This document shows, piece after piece, positions 15,277 through 24,411 of a stretch of DNA of 58,798 bases (the stretch's first letter is position 1; each line of letters begins with the position of its first letter). Position numbers and translations under genes: made by a program. The stretch comes from Phocaeicola coprocola DSM 17136 (GTDB taxonomy: Bacteria; Bacteroidota; Bacteroidia; Bacteroidales; Bacteroidaceae). The notes beneath the pieces are model-generated. The model was not told the origin of the DNA and did not search any database. It worked only from the letters and a program-made list of their open reading frames with translations. The stretch covers positions 1-58,798 of the forward strand of contig NZ_DS981478.1 in NCBI RefSeq assembly GCF_000154845.1, given 5' to 3'.

Positions 15277-16428
15277 CTGGAGCTGGTCTTGAGCGCCTCC
15301 GAGCCAGGCATCCATAAAGGGGCTGAGGTAGTTTTCGAGTTCCGGGTAGGATGTCAGAATCGGGAAAATATCCTCGTACCGCTTGTTCAGGAACTCGATG
15401 GCGTGCGGGAAGGTACAATACCGCCCGTTGTCGTAGATGCGCAGGAACCAGATCACGGCCGCGAAAAGGATAATGGGGCTTTCCACAAAAAAATCGCCCT
15501 GCTTCTGCACCCAGCTTCGGTTCAGGTTGAGCATGATGGTATAGGCGCTCTCGTAGGCGTCCGAAATATCGGTCATGAAGTCCGGGTGAATGGGGTTACA
15601 GCGGTGCGAGCGGCGCGGGTCGTCGAAATTTATGACGTAGAAAGTCGGGATTTTCTTGTAACCTTTCTGGTGATTCAGCAGGTGGTTGTAAGCGATTTCC
15701 GAAAGATCGGGAAACTTGTAGTCATAGATGTATTGGGTATAGCCCTTTTCGATTTGCTGTTTAATGAACTGGTTTACAACACAATAACTCTTTCCGCTGC
15801 CCGGGCTTCCCATGCAGATGCAAGCCCTTTGCGGGTTTACGACATTGGCGAACCCGTTGTTCCACTGTTTGTTATAGTAAAATTTCGTCGGCAGATTTAT
15901 GGAGTACTCGTTCTCGATCAGGCGTGTTTCCTGCTGGAATGATTCGTTCTCGTTGTTGAAAGGGTCATCCATGAGATTGTTCTTCAGCAGGCGGGACATC
16001 CACACGCCGCCCATCAAGAGGCAGATATACCCGGCCGATAGGGTCAGTATGTAGAAAGCCGCGTTCGCCATCGCCGTCAGCGGCAAGTCCAGCAGCCACC
16101 AGTTGAAGAAGAACAGCACGCCTCCCGTGGCCAGCGATGCCGTGATTTTCCGCCAGGTAATTTTCTCCTCTTTTACTCCTTTTGTCCCGAGGCATGAAAG
16201 GGCGAGGAACACGACGGCGAAAAGTTTCGTCCATAGTATATTCCGGAACAGCCCCGCGGTGCGGTCGAAGTTCAGCAGAATCCTATCGACCACGCCGATA
16301 TTGATTCCCCATTCCCGTATCTGCCCGTAACAGAACCAGTAGATGTTGATAACCACGAACAAGATACTCAATGCCCGCATGAAATCCATTGTTTTTGCAA
16401 GACCCCGAAGGTCGTCTTCCTGTTGCAT
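15277..16428 (-). CDS. mobC: Coupling protein MobC/TraG, exon 1 (N-terminal part)
   Basis: Exon 1 encodes 384 residues. The N-terminal part has several membrane segments (for example ALSILFVVINIYWFCYG, LFAVVFLALSCLG and AAFYILTLSAGYICLLMGGVW). The cytoplasmic ATPase domain follows with Walker A GSPGSGKSYCV near residue 198. Without splicing, translation would run into the intron and add only VRP before a stop at 15265. With splicing it continues at 12810. The protein is the VirD4-like coupling ATPase of the transfer system. It lies 37 bp downstream of mobB in the leftward mobA-mobB-mobC operon. Confidence 0.88.
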
Positions 16429-16465
16429 AACCGTAAAATTTAATAAATGAATGATAATTGAGATG

Positions 16466-17611
16466 TTATACTTTCCTCCGTCGTGAGGTATTCCGCTTCC
16501 GTTGCCCGTCCCGTCCGGCAGGCGCTTGTTTCGGGGACAAGTCCCTCGTGTTTTCCCCGGGATTCCGTTTCCCGCCGAAGCGCAGCTCGAAGGCGTTGGC
16601 CGAGTATGCCTTTCCCAGCCGTGATCCGTTCACGACCGTCCGTGTTTCGTGGTCAATGAAGGTCACACCCACGATGCGGCCGTTTTCGTTGCGTCGTATG
16701 TAGAGATCCACTCGGGCTTCCCGCAGGCGTTCGCGCAGTTCTTCCTCCGTGGGTTCTCCCCGAAGCGCTTTATCGACCCGGCCACGGATTTGCCTCCTCG
16801 TGTCGTCCTTCCCGAACCGTTCGGCGCTGCGCTCCATGTGCCGTTCCAGCCCGTCATACCCGACCTCTTTACCGAACAGTGAGGATTTGAGCGGCGCGGC
16901 CACTGCCTTGTCCCCGTTCTCGTCCAGCAGCGTGTAGAGCAATCCCCGGTAGGGGGTTCCGTTCCGCTCTCCCCGGACTTCCTCTATACCTATATTATAT
17001 AAGGACAGCAATGCCCGGAACTCGCCGAGGGTTTGGAAGCGGTATGTCGCCACGGCCGGTTTTATTACCGCTGCCACCTGGCGTTTCAGGTCGCCCCGCG
17101 TGTAATCGGCGGGGACGATCCCTTGCCCTTTCTCCCGCCTTCTCCCTTTGGCGGGATGCAGTCCGTACTCCCGTTCCAGTTCCTCGGTAACGGCCACGCT
17201 GTGTTCGTTGCGCCTGCTGTCGTTTATCTTGCGCCCGTCCTGGGCCACCTGCACCGACACGATATGGATATGCTCCCGTCCGATGTCGGTATGCTTGAAT
17301 ACGATATAAGGTTGTCCTCCCCAACCCATGCGCTCCATGTAGGCCCCGGCTATCTCCGCGAGTTGCCCGTCGTCGAGGCGGTCTTCGGGAGCCGGGTTGA
17401 GCGACACGTGCACGACGGGTTTTTCCGTCCGGTAGTGCGAGGGCATCCAGCGCAGGAGGTCTTCTGCCGTCGCGGCCACGTTGAAGCGCCCATCCGCCGG
17501 CTCCCTCACGATGTGGGTCAGCAGTACCTTCCCGTCGCCCCGATCGACTTTCTCCTGGTTGTACGCCAGCGCGCCGTACACGTCTTTTCCGGTGGTGATA
17601 TTGGCTACCAT
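16466..17611 (-). CDS. mobB: Relaxase MobB
   Basis: The 381-residue protein is a Relaxase-family (PF03432-type) nuclease. Candidate catalytic tyrosines lie at residues 12 and 17, and the histidine motif is H107 with H114 and H116 in HTDIGREHIHIVSV. The C-terminal half is basic and ends in an arginine-rich tail (NTSRRRK). It nicks DNA at oriT, stays linked to the 5' end and is carried to the recipient through MobC. Its start overlaps the mobA stop by seven bases (ATGGTAG), so the two are coupled. It is intact and of normal length for this family. Confidence 0.88.
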   Translation of the reverse strand: MVANITTGKDVYGALAYNQEKVDRGDGKVLLTHIVREPADGRFNVAATAEDLLRWMPSHYRTEKPVVHVSLNPAPEDRLDDGQLAEIAGAYMERMGWGGQPYIVFKHTDIGREHIHIVSVQVAQDGRKINDSRRNEHSVAVTEELEREYGLHPAKGRRREKGQGIVPADYTRGDLKRQVAAVIKPAVATYRFQTLGEFRALLSLYNIGIEEVRGERNGTPYRGLLYTLLDENGDKAVAAPLKSSLFGKEVGYDGLERHMERSAERFGKDDTRRQIRGRVDKALRGEPTEEELRERLREARVDLYIRRNENGRIVGVTFIDHETRTVVNGSRLGKAYSANAFELRFGGKRNPGENTRDLSPKQAPAGRDGQRKRNTSRRRKV

Positions 17612-18027
17612 CGTTGTTTGAACTCTTCGGAGAGCGACACGACCTGCTGCCCGACGGCCGCCAGTTCACGTGTCGCTCTCTCCAGTTTATAGAGCAGCGC
17701 GAGTGTTTTCTTCTCGGAAAAATGCGCGTGCAGCTCCTTCACCACCTGGTTGTAATTCGTTCCCACGGCACGGAATTGGGCGTGGAAAGCGGTCAGCTTC
17801 GCCACGTATTCGAGCGTTCCCCGGTCGGTCTTTACCACCCGGAACGCCTCGTTGAACACTCTCGCTTTGATAAAAGCGGCTTTGGACAATAGCCCGGACT
17901 GCTCGTAAAGGTCGAGGAAACGGGCATGTTCCACGGCTGAAAAGTTTACCGAAAAGCGGTAAACGGCCGGGTCGTTTTTCGCGGGTCGTCCCCCTTTGCC
18001 CCCTCGGGGCTTTCTGTTCTTTTCCAT
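17605..18027 (-). CDS. mobA: Relaxosome accessory protein MobA
   Basis: The 140-residue basic protein starts MEKNRKPRGGKGGRPAKND, followed by a ribbon-helix-helix-like segment (YRFSVNFSAVEHARFLDLYEQSGLLSKAAFIKARVF) at about 28-63. A long helical region follows to the C-terminus (TNYNQVVKELHAHF). Proteins of this kind bind near oriT and help the relaxase MobB load. It is the first gene of the leftward mob operon and is divergent from traA across a 703-bp region with inverted repeats, its likely binding target. Confidence 0.82.
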   Translation of the reverse strand: MEKNRKPRGGKGGRPAKNDPAVYRFSVNFSAVEHARFLDLYEQSGLLSKAAFIKARVFNEAFRVVKTDRGTLEYVAKLTAFHAQFRAVGTNYNQVVKELHAHFSEKKTLALLYKLERATRELAAVGQQVVSLSEEFKQRW

Positions 18028-18147
18028 CGCATCGAAATTTTAAGGAGAGGCCAGGGCCCCACCGGTTCCTGAAAATTCCGATCCCTTCGCGGCTTGCCGC
18101 CTTTCTGAAAAGCACCGACTCCGGAGGTGCTTTCTCCCCCTTGCGGG

Positions 18148-18199
18148 CAAGCTGTTTTCTGCTGCAAAACGAGAATCGTGCAGCAGAAAACACAGCTTG
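18148..18199. repeat. Long inverted repeat upstream of mobA
   Basis: The left arm 18148-18166 (CAAGCTG TTTTCTGCTGCA) pairs with the right arm 18179-18199 (TGCAGCAGAAAA CA CAGCTTG), with a two-base insertion and a 12-nt loop. In the leftward mobA transcript it would be a stable leader hairpin about 120 nt before the start codon. As DNA it could be the oriT hairpin. Confidence 0.7.
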
Positions 18200-18470
18200 C
18201 TATTTGCCCTTTGCAAATACCTTCTGCCCGCTCGCGGACAGAACATTGAAAGAGCCGCCGTAAAACGGGGCAAGGACGGCTTCATTAGCGTCGGGATCGT
18301 TCACGAGGCAAAGATACCTACCTATTCAATCACTTGTGTCATAAGCGATTACGCCACTTGCGTCCACTTTGACGCCACACGCGGCCATAGCGGAAAAAGA
18401 GCATACAACCCGTGTTTTTAAGGGTTTACTTTGCACGTGAGAACGGATACGGGCAATGACACATCCCCCT

Positions 18471-18488
18471 GTCCGCACACGTGCGGAC
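18471..18488. repeat. 18-bp palindrome GTCCGCAC-AC-GTGCGGAC
   Basis: Perfect 8-bp arms surround a 2-bp centre. The length suits a dimeric DNA-binding protein. It lies 243 bp before traA, so it may be an operator or relaxosome site. Confidence 0.6.
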
Positions 18489-18579
18489 GGATGCAGAAAA
18501 CACCGTGTGCAGAGGAAAAAGCGGGTCTTTGTCCGGATAAGCAAATGCGGTTGCGCATGAGTATAAAATCGGACACGCG

Positions 18580-18651
18580 CCCATGCACCGGCATACCGGC
18601 GTAACAGCCTGCCAGCGCACCAGCATATATGCGTGCCGGCATACCTGCATA
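18580..18651. repeat. Three tandem imperfect 24-bp iterons
   Basis: Units 18580-18603, 18604-18627 and 18628-18651 follow each other without gaps. On the minus strand each opens TATGC or TACGC, then GGT and a GC-rich half. They lie 80 bp before traA, which encodes a ParA-type ATPase. Confidence 0.6.
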
Positions 18652-18730
18652 AAATCTCATGCCCTCACTTGCCCGGATACGTGAAGAGATGAACGATTAC
18701 CCGATTGTATAACTAAAAACGCATGGAACA

Positions 18731-19483
18731 ATGAAAGAGAAAACGAAATTCGTGGCCTTCTCCACCCAGAAAGGCGGAGCGGGCAAAACCACCCTCACGG
18801 TGCTGGCAGCCTCTTACCTGCACTATGTAAAGGGTTTCAATGTCGCGGTCATCGACTGCGATTATCCCCAACACTCCATCGTGGAGATGCGGGAACGTGA
18901 CCTGAAGCTTGCCCTCGAAGACGAACATTACAAGAGGTTAGCTTACGAACAATTCACCCGGCTTCAAAAGAAAGCCTATCCTGTCGTGGAAAGCAACACG
19001 AAAGAGGCGTTGGCCGATGCCGACTACCTCCTGCCGCAAGGTGATTTCGATTATGTGTTCTTCGACCTTCCCGGTACGATCAATAACGAGGATCTGATTC
19101 ATTCCCTGGCCGGAATGGATTATCTCGTCGCCCCGATCAGTGCCGACCGGGTTGTCATGGAAAGCACCCTGAATTACGCGGTTGTGGTAAAGGAGCATAT
19201 CATGGGCCGCGAGAAGTCCCGGATGAAAGGGCTGTATATGCTATGGAACATGGTGGACGGACGTGAAAAGACAGAATTATATCAGGTTTACGAGGCGGTA
19301 ATGAAAGAGCTGGATCTTCCTGTCCTGAAGACCTTCTTGCCTGACACCAAGCGTTTTCGTCGTGAGCAGAACGCCAGCCGTCGCTCTGTCTTCCGCTCCA
19401 CGCTCTTCCCGGCAGACCGTTCTTTGATCCGGGGCAGCAACCTGGATAAACTCGTGGATGAATTGATCGAACTGTTAAAGTAG
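18731..19483 (+). CDS. traA: ParA-family ATPase TraA
   Basis: The 250-residue protein has the deviant Walker A KGGAGKT at residues 14-20, a VIDCDYPQHS segment (Walker A' region) near 40 and a second FDLPG motif near 113. It belongs to the ParA/MinD group and is the standard first gene of Bacteroides conjugative-transposon tra operons. The role is probably positioning of the relaxosome or transfer complex; this is inferred from the family. It starts the rightward operon and is followed 6 bp later by traB. The upstream iterons are candidate partner sites. Confidence 0.85.
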   Translation: MKEKTKFVAFSTQKGGAGKTTLTVLAASYLHYVKGFNVAVIDCDYPQHSIVEMRERDLKLALEDEHYKRLAYEQFTRLQKKAYPVVESNTKEALADADYLLPQGDFDYVFFDLPGTINNEDLIHSLAGMDYLVAPISADRVVMESTLNYAVVVKEHIMGREKSRMKGLYMLWNMVDGREKTELYQVYEAVMKELDLPVLKTFLPDTKRFRREQNASRRSVFRSTLFPADRSLIRGSNLDKLVDELIELLK

Positions 19484-19489
19484 GATCTC

Positions 19490-19912
19490 ATGAGCGGAAA
19501 AGAACATGACGACGGTTTGGACGCTTCCTTCATCATCAGCCAGGCCAAAAGCCGAAACCGGCCATTACATCCTTACACGCCGGAAAAAGAGGAGGAGGCA
19601 TCGGCTCTATCGGAACCGTCCGGCGAGGCCGCCTCCTCGTCGGCTACGAAAGAGGAGGGACGCCGCCGAAGAGGGAAAGGCCAGGATTACGAGCGTCTTT
19701 TTATCCGGAACGCCCCCTCCAATACCCGAAGCGGCAAAACGGTGTATATCCGCAAGGAGTTTCACGAGCGTATAACCCGGATAGTGCAGGTTATCGGTAA
19801 GAACGAACTCTCGCTGTATAGCTACCTGGACAATGTGCTGGAGCAGCATTTCGCGACCTATCAGGAGGAAATTTCGGAACTCTACAAGAAACGGAACTCC
19901 GATATTTTTTAG
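19490..19912 (+). CDS. traB: DUF3408 protein TraB
   Basis: The 140-residue protein has a disordered, charged N-terminal half (acidic then EEGRRRRGKGQ) and a C-terminal domain with TVYIRKEFHERITRIVQVIGKNELSLYSYLDNVLEQHF. This is the DUF3408 pattern, resembling a ribbon-helix-helix fold. A DNA-binding partner role for TraA is plausible by analogy with ParA/ParB-like pairs. It sits between traA and traC in the operon. The same C-terminal motif recurs in the next gene. Confidence 0.75.
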   Translation: MSGKEHDDGLDASFIISQAKSRNRPLHPYTPEKEEEASALSEPSGEAASSSATKEEGRRRRGKGQDYERLFIRNAPSNTRSGKTVYIRKEFHERITRIVQVIGKNELSLYSYLDNVLEQHFATYQEEISELYKKRNSDIF

Positions 19913-19953
19913 TTATGAACCCAATATTTACAACCCATTAAAAACAATCCATC

Positions 19954-20373
19954 ATGTCAGACAAAGCAATTATTTTATCTGTTATCCTGGCGGCCGTCCT
20001 TTGCGTCGCCGTGCCCTTCATCTTCCGCGTGTGCCGCTACCGGCGCAGGATGAAAACCCTTATCGTCCCCGACGGCCCTTCGGGGGAGGTCGCCGTGGGG
20101 ACTGTCCCCACCCCCGAGGCCGAGTACCTGGCCCGTTACATCTGCCTGCTGCGGCTGCCTTTCGCCGGTAACAAGCACGTGAAGATACGTCCGTCGTATC
20201 ACGAGCGTATCCGCGAGATCACCCGTGTCATCGGTCGTGGCGACGTGACGATCACGGCCTACGTGGACAAGGTTCTCAAGGCGCACCTGGACGATAACCG
20301 GGAAACCATCGAGCGGCTTTTCGAGGAGCGTGAGGCCGTGGCCTCCCGGCAACCCAAAGCGGAGGAGCGATGA
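19954..20373 (+). CDS. traC: DUF3408 membrane-anchored protein TraC
   Basis: The 139-residue product has an N-terminal membrane segment (IILSVILAAVLCVAVPFIF) and a C-terminal domain HVKIRPSYHERIREITRVIGRGDVTITAYVDKVLKAHL, matching the traB C-terminal domain. The pair therefore arose by duplication, one soluble and one membrane-bound. Its stop overlaps the traD start (ATGA). The function in conjugation is unknown, but both genes are standard members of these operons. Confidence 0.72.
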   Translation: MSDKAIILSVILAAVLCVAVPFIFRVCRYRRRMKTLIVPDGPSGEVAVGTVPTPEAEYLARYICLLRLPFAGNKHVKIRPSYHERIREITRVIGRGDVTITAYVDKVLKAHLDDNRETIERLFEEREAVASRQPKAEER

Positions 20374-21110
20374 ACGGGGCGTTGTGGCTGCTGCCCCTCT
20401 TTGCCGTGGGGTATGCCTTGTGGGCGTTTTTCCGCCTGCGGCGGATGGAACGTAACGAACCGGCAGACGGGATCGTTGCCGAAGACACGCCCTGCCGGCA
20501 GGAGATCATCGGCAGGAGCCGCTTTGTCCTCGACTTGCGCCACTCCCGGCCACAAGCTGCCGTAGAATCTGAAACTGAAAAAGTTACGGAAAAAGCCGAT
20601 ATATTTGTGCCCACGAATGTACCCGAACACCCCCGGCAGATTCCGCCGGAAGACCTGGATGAAGTGTTCGGTGTCGCTCCCGAGGGGGAGCCTAACGAAC
20701 CTCTGGAAATCGACTTTCCGCTGTACGATGAATCTTTCCCGGATGCGGACGCGGAGGAGCCGGATTATGACGAGGATGAAGACGACACCGAAGAGCTGCC
20801 CCTTTTGGGCCGCTCGCTTGCCCAGGGGGTTAGTTTTGAACAGATGGGCGAAGCCTACCGCCACGTGGTACACGATCCACCTTCAACAGACGAGCAAAGG
20901 GAGGAAACGGGACGTGTCCTCCTGGGCCTGAAACAGACCGACATGTTCGAGGTCATCGTTTCGGGCTGCCCCGACGGGAACGACAGGGTAAAATCCCTGA
21001 TCGACACCTACCTCTCGGCTTTTCACCGGCGTATGTCCGAGAGGTCTGCGGAAAGCCCATCTCCGCAGGGTTCGGTTCCCACGGGTTTCGACGTCCGTGA
21101 GTTTGTTTAA
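20370..21110 (+). CDS. traD: Conjugal transfer protein TraD
   Basis: The 246-residue protein has an N-terminal membrane segment (ALWLLPLFAVGYALWAFF) and a long acidic cytoplasmic region (DADAEEPDYDEDEDDTEELP) before a C-terminal helical part with FEQMGEAYRHVVHDPP and VLLGLKQTDMFEVIVS. Position after the DUF3408 pair and its layout fit TraD of Bacteroides conjugative transposons. The role is unknown. It is followed by a 145-bp gap before traE that holds a hairpin. Confidence 0.72.
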   Translation: MNGALWLLPLFAVGYALWAFFRLRRMERNEPADGIVAEDTPCRQEIIGRSRFVLDLRHSRPQAAVESETEKVTEKADIFVPTNVPEHPRQIPPEDLDEVFGVAPEGEPNEPLEIDFPLYDESFPDADAEEPDYDEDEDDTEELPLLGRSLAQGVSFEQMGEAYRHVVHDPPSTDEQREETGRVLLGLKQTDMFEVIVSGCPDGNDRVKSLIDTYLSAFHRRMSERSAESPSPQGSVPTGFDVREFV

Positions 21111-21206
21111 CCCCATAATGACATCACGATGAAAGAAAAAGACTACGGGTAGCGCGTGAGGCTATCCTCGAACCACTGAAAAAAAACGAATCAAGAAGTT
21201 TAACCC

Positions 21207-21233
21207 GGTGCGGGGCCTATCCATCCCCGCGCC
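21207..21233 (+). terminator. Hairpin between traD and traE
   Basis: GGTGCGGGG pairs with CCCCGCGCC around a 9-nt loop. No U-run follows, so it may be a processing or attenuation element rather than a full stop. An eight-codon open frame (start 21129) lies just before it. Confidence 0.4.
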
Positions 21234-21255
21234 ACAATTCAAACATTATCGAGTT

Positions 21256-21558
21256 ATGAGAAAGAACAAGATTCTTCTTCCGGCGGCATTTCTCTTTGCC
21301 GCCATCTCCTCCGCTTTCGCGCAGGGCAACGGCATCGCCGGCATTACGGAGGCTACCAACATGGTAACCAGCTACTTCGACCCCGGCACGAAACTCGTGT
21401 ACGCTGTGGGGGCTGTGGTCGGCCTTATCGGGGGCATCAAGGTCTATAACAAGTTTTCGAGCGGCGACCCCGACACGTCGAAGACCGCCGCGAGCTGGTT
21501 CGGCGCGTGTATTTTCCTGATTGTCGCCGCGACGATCCTACGCTCTTTCTTCTTGTAG
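21256..21558 (+). CDS. traE: Conjugal transfer protein TraE (DUF4134)
   Basis: The 100-residue protein starts MRKNKILLPAAFLFAAISSAFA, a cleavable signal peptide, followed by a glycine-rich region and two membrane segments (LVYAVGAVVGLIGGIKVY and FGACIFLIVAATIL). This is the DUF4134 TraE family, thought to be the VirB2-like pilin-type component. I start at 21256 because the upstream extension to 21208 covers the hairpin and lacks a signal peptide. It is followed 23 bp later by traF. Confidence 0.85.
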   Translation: MRKNKILLPAAFLFAAISSAFAQGNGIAGITEATNMVTSYFDPGTKLVYAVGAVVGLIGGIKVYNKFSSGDPDTSKTAASWFGACIFLIVAATILRSFFL

Positions 21559-21581
21559 TCCAACCTGTCATGCAAATAATT

Positions 21582-21905
21582 ATGGAATATGGAATCAACA
21601 AGGGAATCGGCAAGAGCGTGGAGTTCCGGGGCCTGAAGGCGCAGTACCTCTTCATCTTCGCGGGCGGCCTGCTGGCCGTCTTCGTGGTGTTCGTCATCCT
21701 CTACATGGCAGGGGTCGATCAGTGGGTATGTATCGCTTTCGGCGTTGCGGCGGCTTCGGTGCTGGTCTGGCTTACCTTCCGCCTGAACACCCGTTACGGG
21801 GAACACGGGCTGATGAAGCTGCTCGCCGCGCGCCGGCATCCCCGCTACCTGCTCAACCGCAAGTCCCTGCGCCGGTTGCTGAAAAGAAAGGGGGGCCGCG
21901 TATGA
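21582..21905 (+). CDS. traF: Conjugal transfer protein TraF (DUF4133)
   Basis: The 107-residue protein starts MEYGINKGIGKSVEFRGLKAQYLF, the DUF4133 hallmark, and has two membrane segments at about 22-44 and 49-67. The family is VirB3-like and works with the TraG ATPase. The ATG at 21582 is chosen over earlier in-frame codons because it begins the conserved domain. Its stop overlaps the traG start (ATGA). Confidence 0.85.
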   Translation: MEYGINKGIGKSVEFRGLKAQYLFIFAGGLLAVFVVFVILYMAGVDQWVCIAFGVAAASVLVWLTFRLNTRYGEHGLMKLLAARRHPRYLLNRKSLRRLLKRKGGRV

Positions 21906-24397
21906 GAAACCTCTTGAAAGCCACCACGCTGGAAAGCAAGTTCCCGCTCCTGGCCGTGGAAGGCGGTTGTATCATCAGCAAGGACGCGGACATAACGGTC
22001 GTCTATCGGGTCGAACTCCCGGAGCTGTTCACCGTCACGTCCGCCGAGTACGAGGCGATCCACGCCGCCTGGTGCAAGGCCCTGAAGGTCTTGCCCGAAT
22101 ACAGCGTGGTACACAAGCAGGACTGGTTCATCCGCGAGCGTTACCGCCCGGCCACGGGCGAGGGGGACATGAGTTTCCTCTCCCGCAGTTACGAGCGGCA
22201 TTTCAACGAGCGTCCGTTCCTGACCCACGCCTGCTTCCTCTACCTGACGAAAACGACGAGGGAGCGTATGCACATGCGTTCAGACTTCTCGACCCTCTGC
22301 CGGGGCAACATCATTCCCAAAGAGGTAAACCGGGAATCGGCGACAAAATTCCTGGAGGCGGCGGAACAGTTCGAGCGTATTCTGAACGATTCGGGTTTCT
22401 TGGCCCTTGTCCGCCTCACGGGGGACGAGATCACGGGTACGGCGGATTGTCCGGGCCTGCTGGAGCGGTACTTTTCCCTCTCGCTCTCGGAGACGACTTC
22501 TCTTCAGGACATCGAGCTGGGGGCCGAGGTTCTGCGCGTGGGCAACAAACGGGTGTGCCTGCACACGCTCTCGGACACGGAAGACCTGCCGGGGCGCGTG
22601 GGTACGGACACCCGTTACGAGCGTCTTTCCACCGACCGTTCGGACTGCCTGCTCTCGTTCGCGGCCCCCGTGGGGCTTCTGCTTTCCTGCGACCACCTTT
22701 ACAACCAGTACGTGTTCCTGGAAGACAGCGACGAAAACCTGCGTATGTTCGAGAAACGTGCGCGTAACATGCAGTCCCTTTCCCGCTACTCCCGCGGGAA
22801 CCAGATAAACAAGGAGTGGATCGACCAGTATCTCAACGAGGCGCACTCGTTCGGTCTTCAATCCGTCCGGGCCCATTTCAACGTGCTGGCCTGGTCGGAC
22901 GACGTGCAGGAGCTCCGGCATATCCGCAATGATGTGGGCAGCCAGCTCGCTCTGATGGAGTGCCGCCCGCGCCACAACACCGTGGATGCCGCCACGCTCT
23001 ACTGGGCGGGTATGCCGGGCAATGCGGGGGATTTCCCCGCCGAGGAATCGTTCTACACGTTCATCGAGCCCGCGGTCTGTTTCTTCACGGAGGAAACCAA
23101 CTATAAATCCTCGTCCAGTCCTTTCGGCATCAAGCTGTGCGACCGCATAAGCGGCAGGCCCCTGCACCTGGACATCTCGGACGAACCGATGAAAAAAGGG
23201 ATCATTACCAACCGGAATAAATTCGTGTTAGGCGGCTCGGGGTCAGGCAAGTCATTCTTTATGAATCATTTAGTCCGCCAATACTGGGAGCAGGGCACGC
23301 ATGTCGTGCTGGTGGATACCGGTAACAGCTACCAGGGTCTTTGCGAGCTGATCCGGCGTAAGACCAAAGGTGAGGACGGCGTGTATTTTACCTATACCGA
23401 GGAACATCCCATCAGTTTCAACCCGTTCTACACCGACGACTACTATTTCGACGTGGAGAAGAAGGACAGCATCAAGACGCTGCTGCTGACACTCTGGAAA
23501 ACCGAGGACGACAAGATCACGAAGACCGAGAGCGGCGAGCTGGGCAGTGCCGTGAACGCCTATATCGAGCGTATCCGCGCCGACCGGAATATCGTGCCGT
23601 GTTTTGACAGTTTCTACGAGTACCTGCGGGACGACTACCGCCGCGAGCTGGAGGAGCGGGAGATCCGGGTCAGCCGCGAGGATTTCAACATCGACAACAT
23701 GCTCATCACCCTGCGGCAGTATTATAAGGGCGGACGCTACGACTTCCTTCTGAACTCCCGGGCCAACATCGACCTGCTCTCGAAGCGCTTCGTGGTCTTC
23801 GAGGTGGATTCCATCAAGGAAAACAAGGAGCTTTTTCCCGTGGTCACCATTATCATCATGGAGGCTTTCATAAACAAGATGAGACGGCTCAAGGGGGTAC
23901 GCAAACAGCTCATCGTCGAGGAGGCCTGGAAGGCGCTCTCTACGGCCAATATGGCTGAATATCTGCGTTATATGTATAAAACCGTCCGCAAATACTACGG
24001 TGAGGCCATCGTTGTGACGCAGGAGGTCGAGGACATCATTTCCAGCCCGGTGGTCAAGGAGGCGATCATCAACAACTCGGACTGCAAGATCCTGCTCGAC
24101 CAGCGCAAGTTCATGAACCGTTTCGACGCGATTCAGTCCTTGTTGGGACTGACCGACAAGGAGAAGGCGCAGATTCTCTCGATCAACCAGTCCAACGACC
24201 CTTCCCGTAAATACAAGGAGGTCTGGATCGGTCTGGGCGGCGTTCAGTCGGCGGTCTATGCCACGGAGGTCAGCGTCCCGGAGTACCTGGCCTACACGAC
24301 CGAGGAAACGGAGAAAGTGGAGGTACAGCGGCTTGCCGGGGAGCTGGGCGGTGATATGGAACTGGCGATCAGGCAGCTCGCCGAGGGCAAACGTTAA
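21902..24397 (+). CDS. traG: Conjugation ATPase TraG (VirB4-like)
   Basis: The 831-residue protein starts MRNLLKATTLESKFPLLAVEGG. The Walker A motif is GGSGSGKS at residues 444-451, and a Walker B-like segment RKQLIVEEAWKALS lies near 670. It is the VirB4-type ATPase that powers assembly of the mating apparatus at the inner membrane. The frame stays open far upstream of 21902, but the family start and the ATGA overlap with traF fix the start here. It is separate from the coupling protein encoded by mobC. Confidence 0.92.
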   Translation: MRNLLKATTLESKFPLLAVEGGCIISKDADITVVYRVELPELFTVTSAEYEAIHAAWCKALKVLPEYSVVHKQDWFIRERYRPATGEGDMSFLSRSYERHFNERPFLTHACFLYLTKTTRERMHMRSDFSTLCRGNIIPKEVNRESATKFLEAAEQFERILNDSGFLALVRLTGDEITGTADCPGLLERYFSLSLSETTSLQDIELGAEVLRVGNKRVCLHTLSDTEDLPGRVGTDTRYERLSTDRSDCLLSFAAPVGLLLSCDHLYNQYVFLEDSDENLRMFEKRARNMQSLSRYSRGNQINKEWIDQYLNEAHSFGLQSVRAHFNVLAWSDDVQELRHIRNDVGSQLALMECRPRHNTVDAATLYWAGMPGNAGDFPAEESFYTFIEPAVCFFTEETNYKSSSSPFGIKLCDRISGRPLHLDISDEPMKKGIITNRNKFVLGGSGSGKSFFMNHLVRQYWEQGTHVVLVDTGNSYQGLCELIRRKTKGEDGVYFTYTEEHPISFNPFYTDDYYFDVEKKDSIKTLLLTLWKTEDDKITKTESGELGSAVNAYIERIRADRNIVPCFDSFYEYLRDDYRRELEEREIRVSREDFNIDNMLITLRQYYKGGRYDFLLNSRANIDLLSKRFVVFEVDSIKENKELFPVVTIIIMEAFINKMRRLKGVRKQLIVEEAWKALSTANMAEYLRYMYKTVRKYYGEAIVVTQEVEDIISSPVVKEAIINNSDCKILLDQRKFMNRFDAIQSLLGLTDKEKAQILSINQSNDPSRKYKEVWIGLGGVQSAVYATEVSVPEYLAYTTEETEKVEVQRLAGELGGDMELAIRQLAEGKR

Positions 24398-24411
24398 AGG
24401 GAGGGCAGGCC

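Larger units (their letters stand above)
18028..18730. other. Divergent mobA-traA intergenic region, candidate oriT
   Basis: This 703-bp non-coding stretch holds a 19/21-bp inverted repeat (18148-18199), a TATTTGC/GCAAATA hairpin (18201-18219), an 18-bp palindrome (18471-18488), a small ATGCG/CGCAT hairpin (18545-18558) and three tandem 24-bp repeats (18580-18651). It lies between the relaxase operon and the transfer operon, where origins of transfer and the divergent promoters are expected. The nick site cannot be read from sequence alone. Confidence 0.55.

Noticed and set aside
20259..20873. Long antisense frames through the tra operon (also at 22280, 23270, 27800, 28709 and 30712)
   Set aside because: They are shadows of GC-rich real genes in the opposite frame and have no start context or family match.
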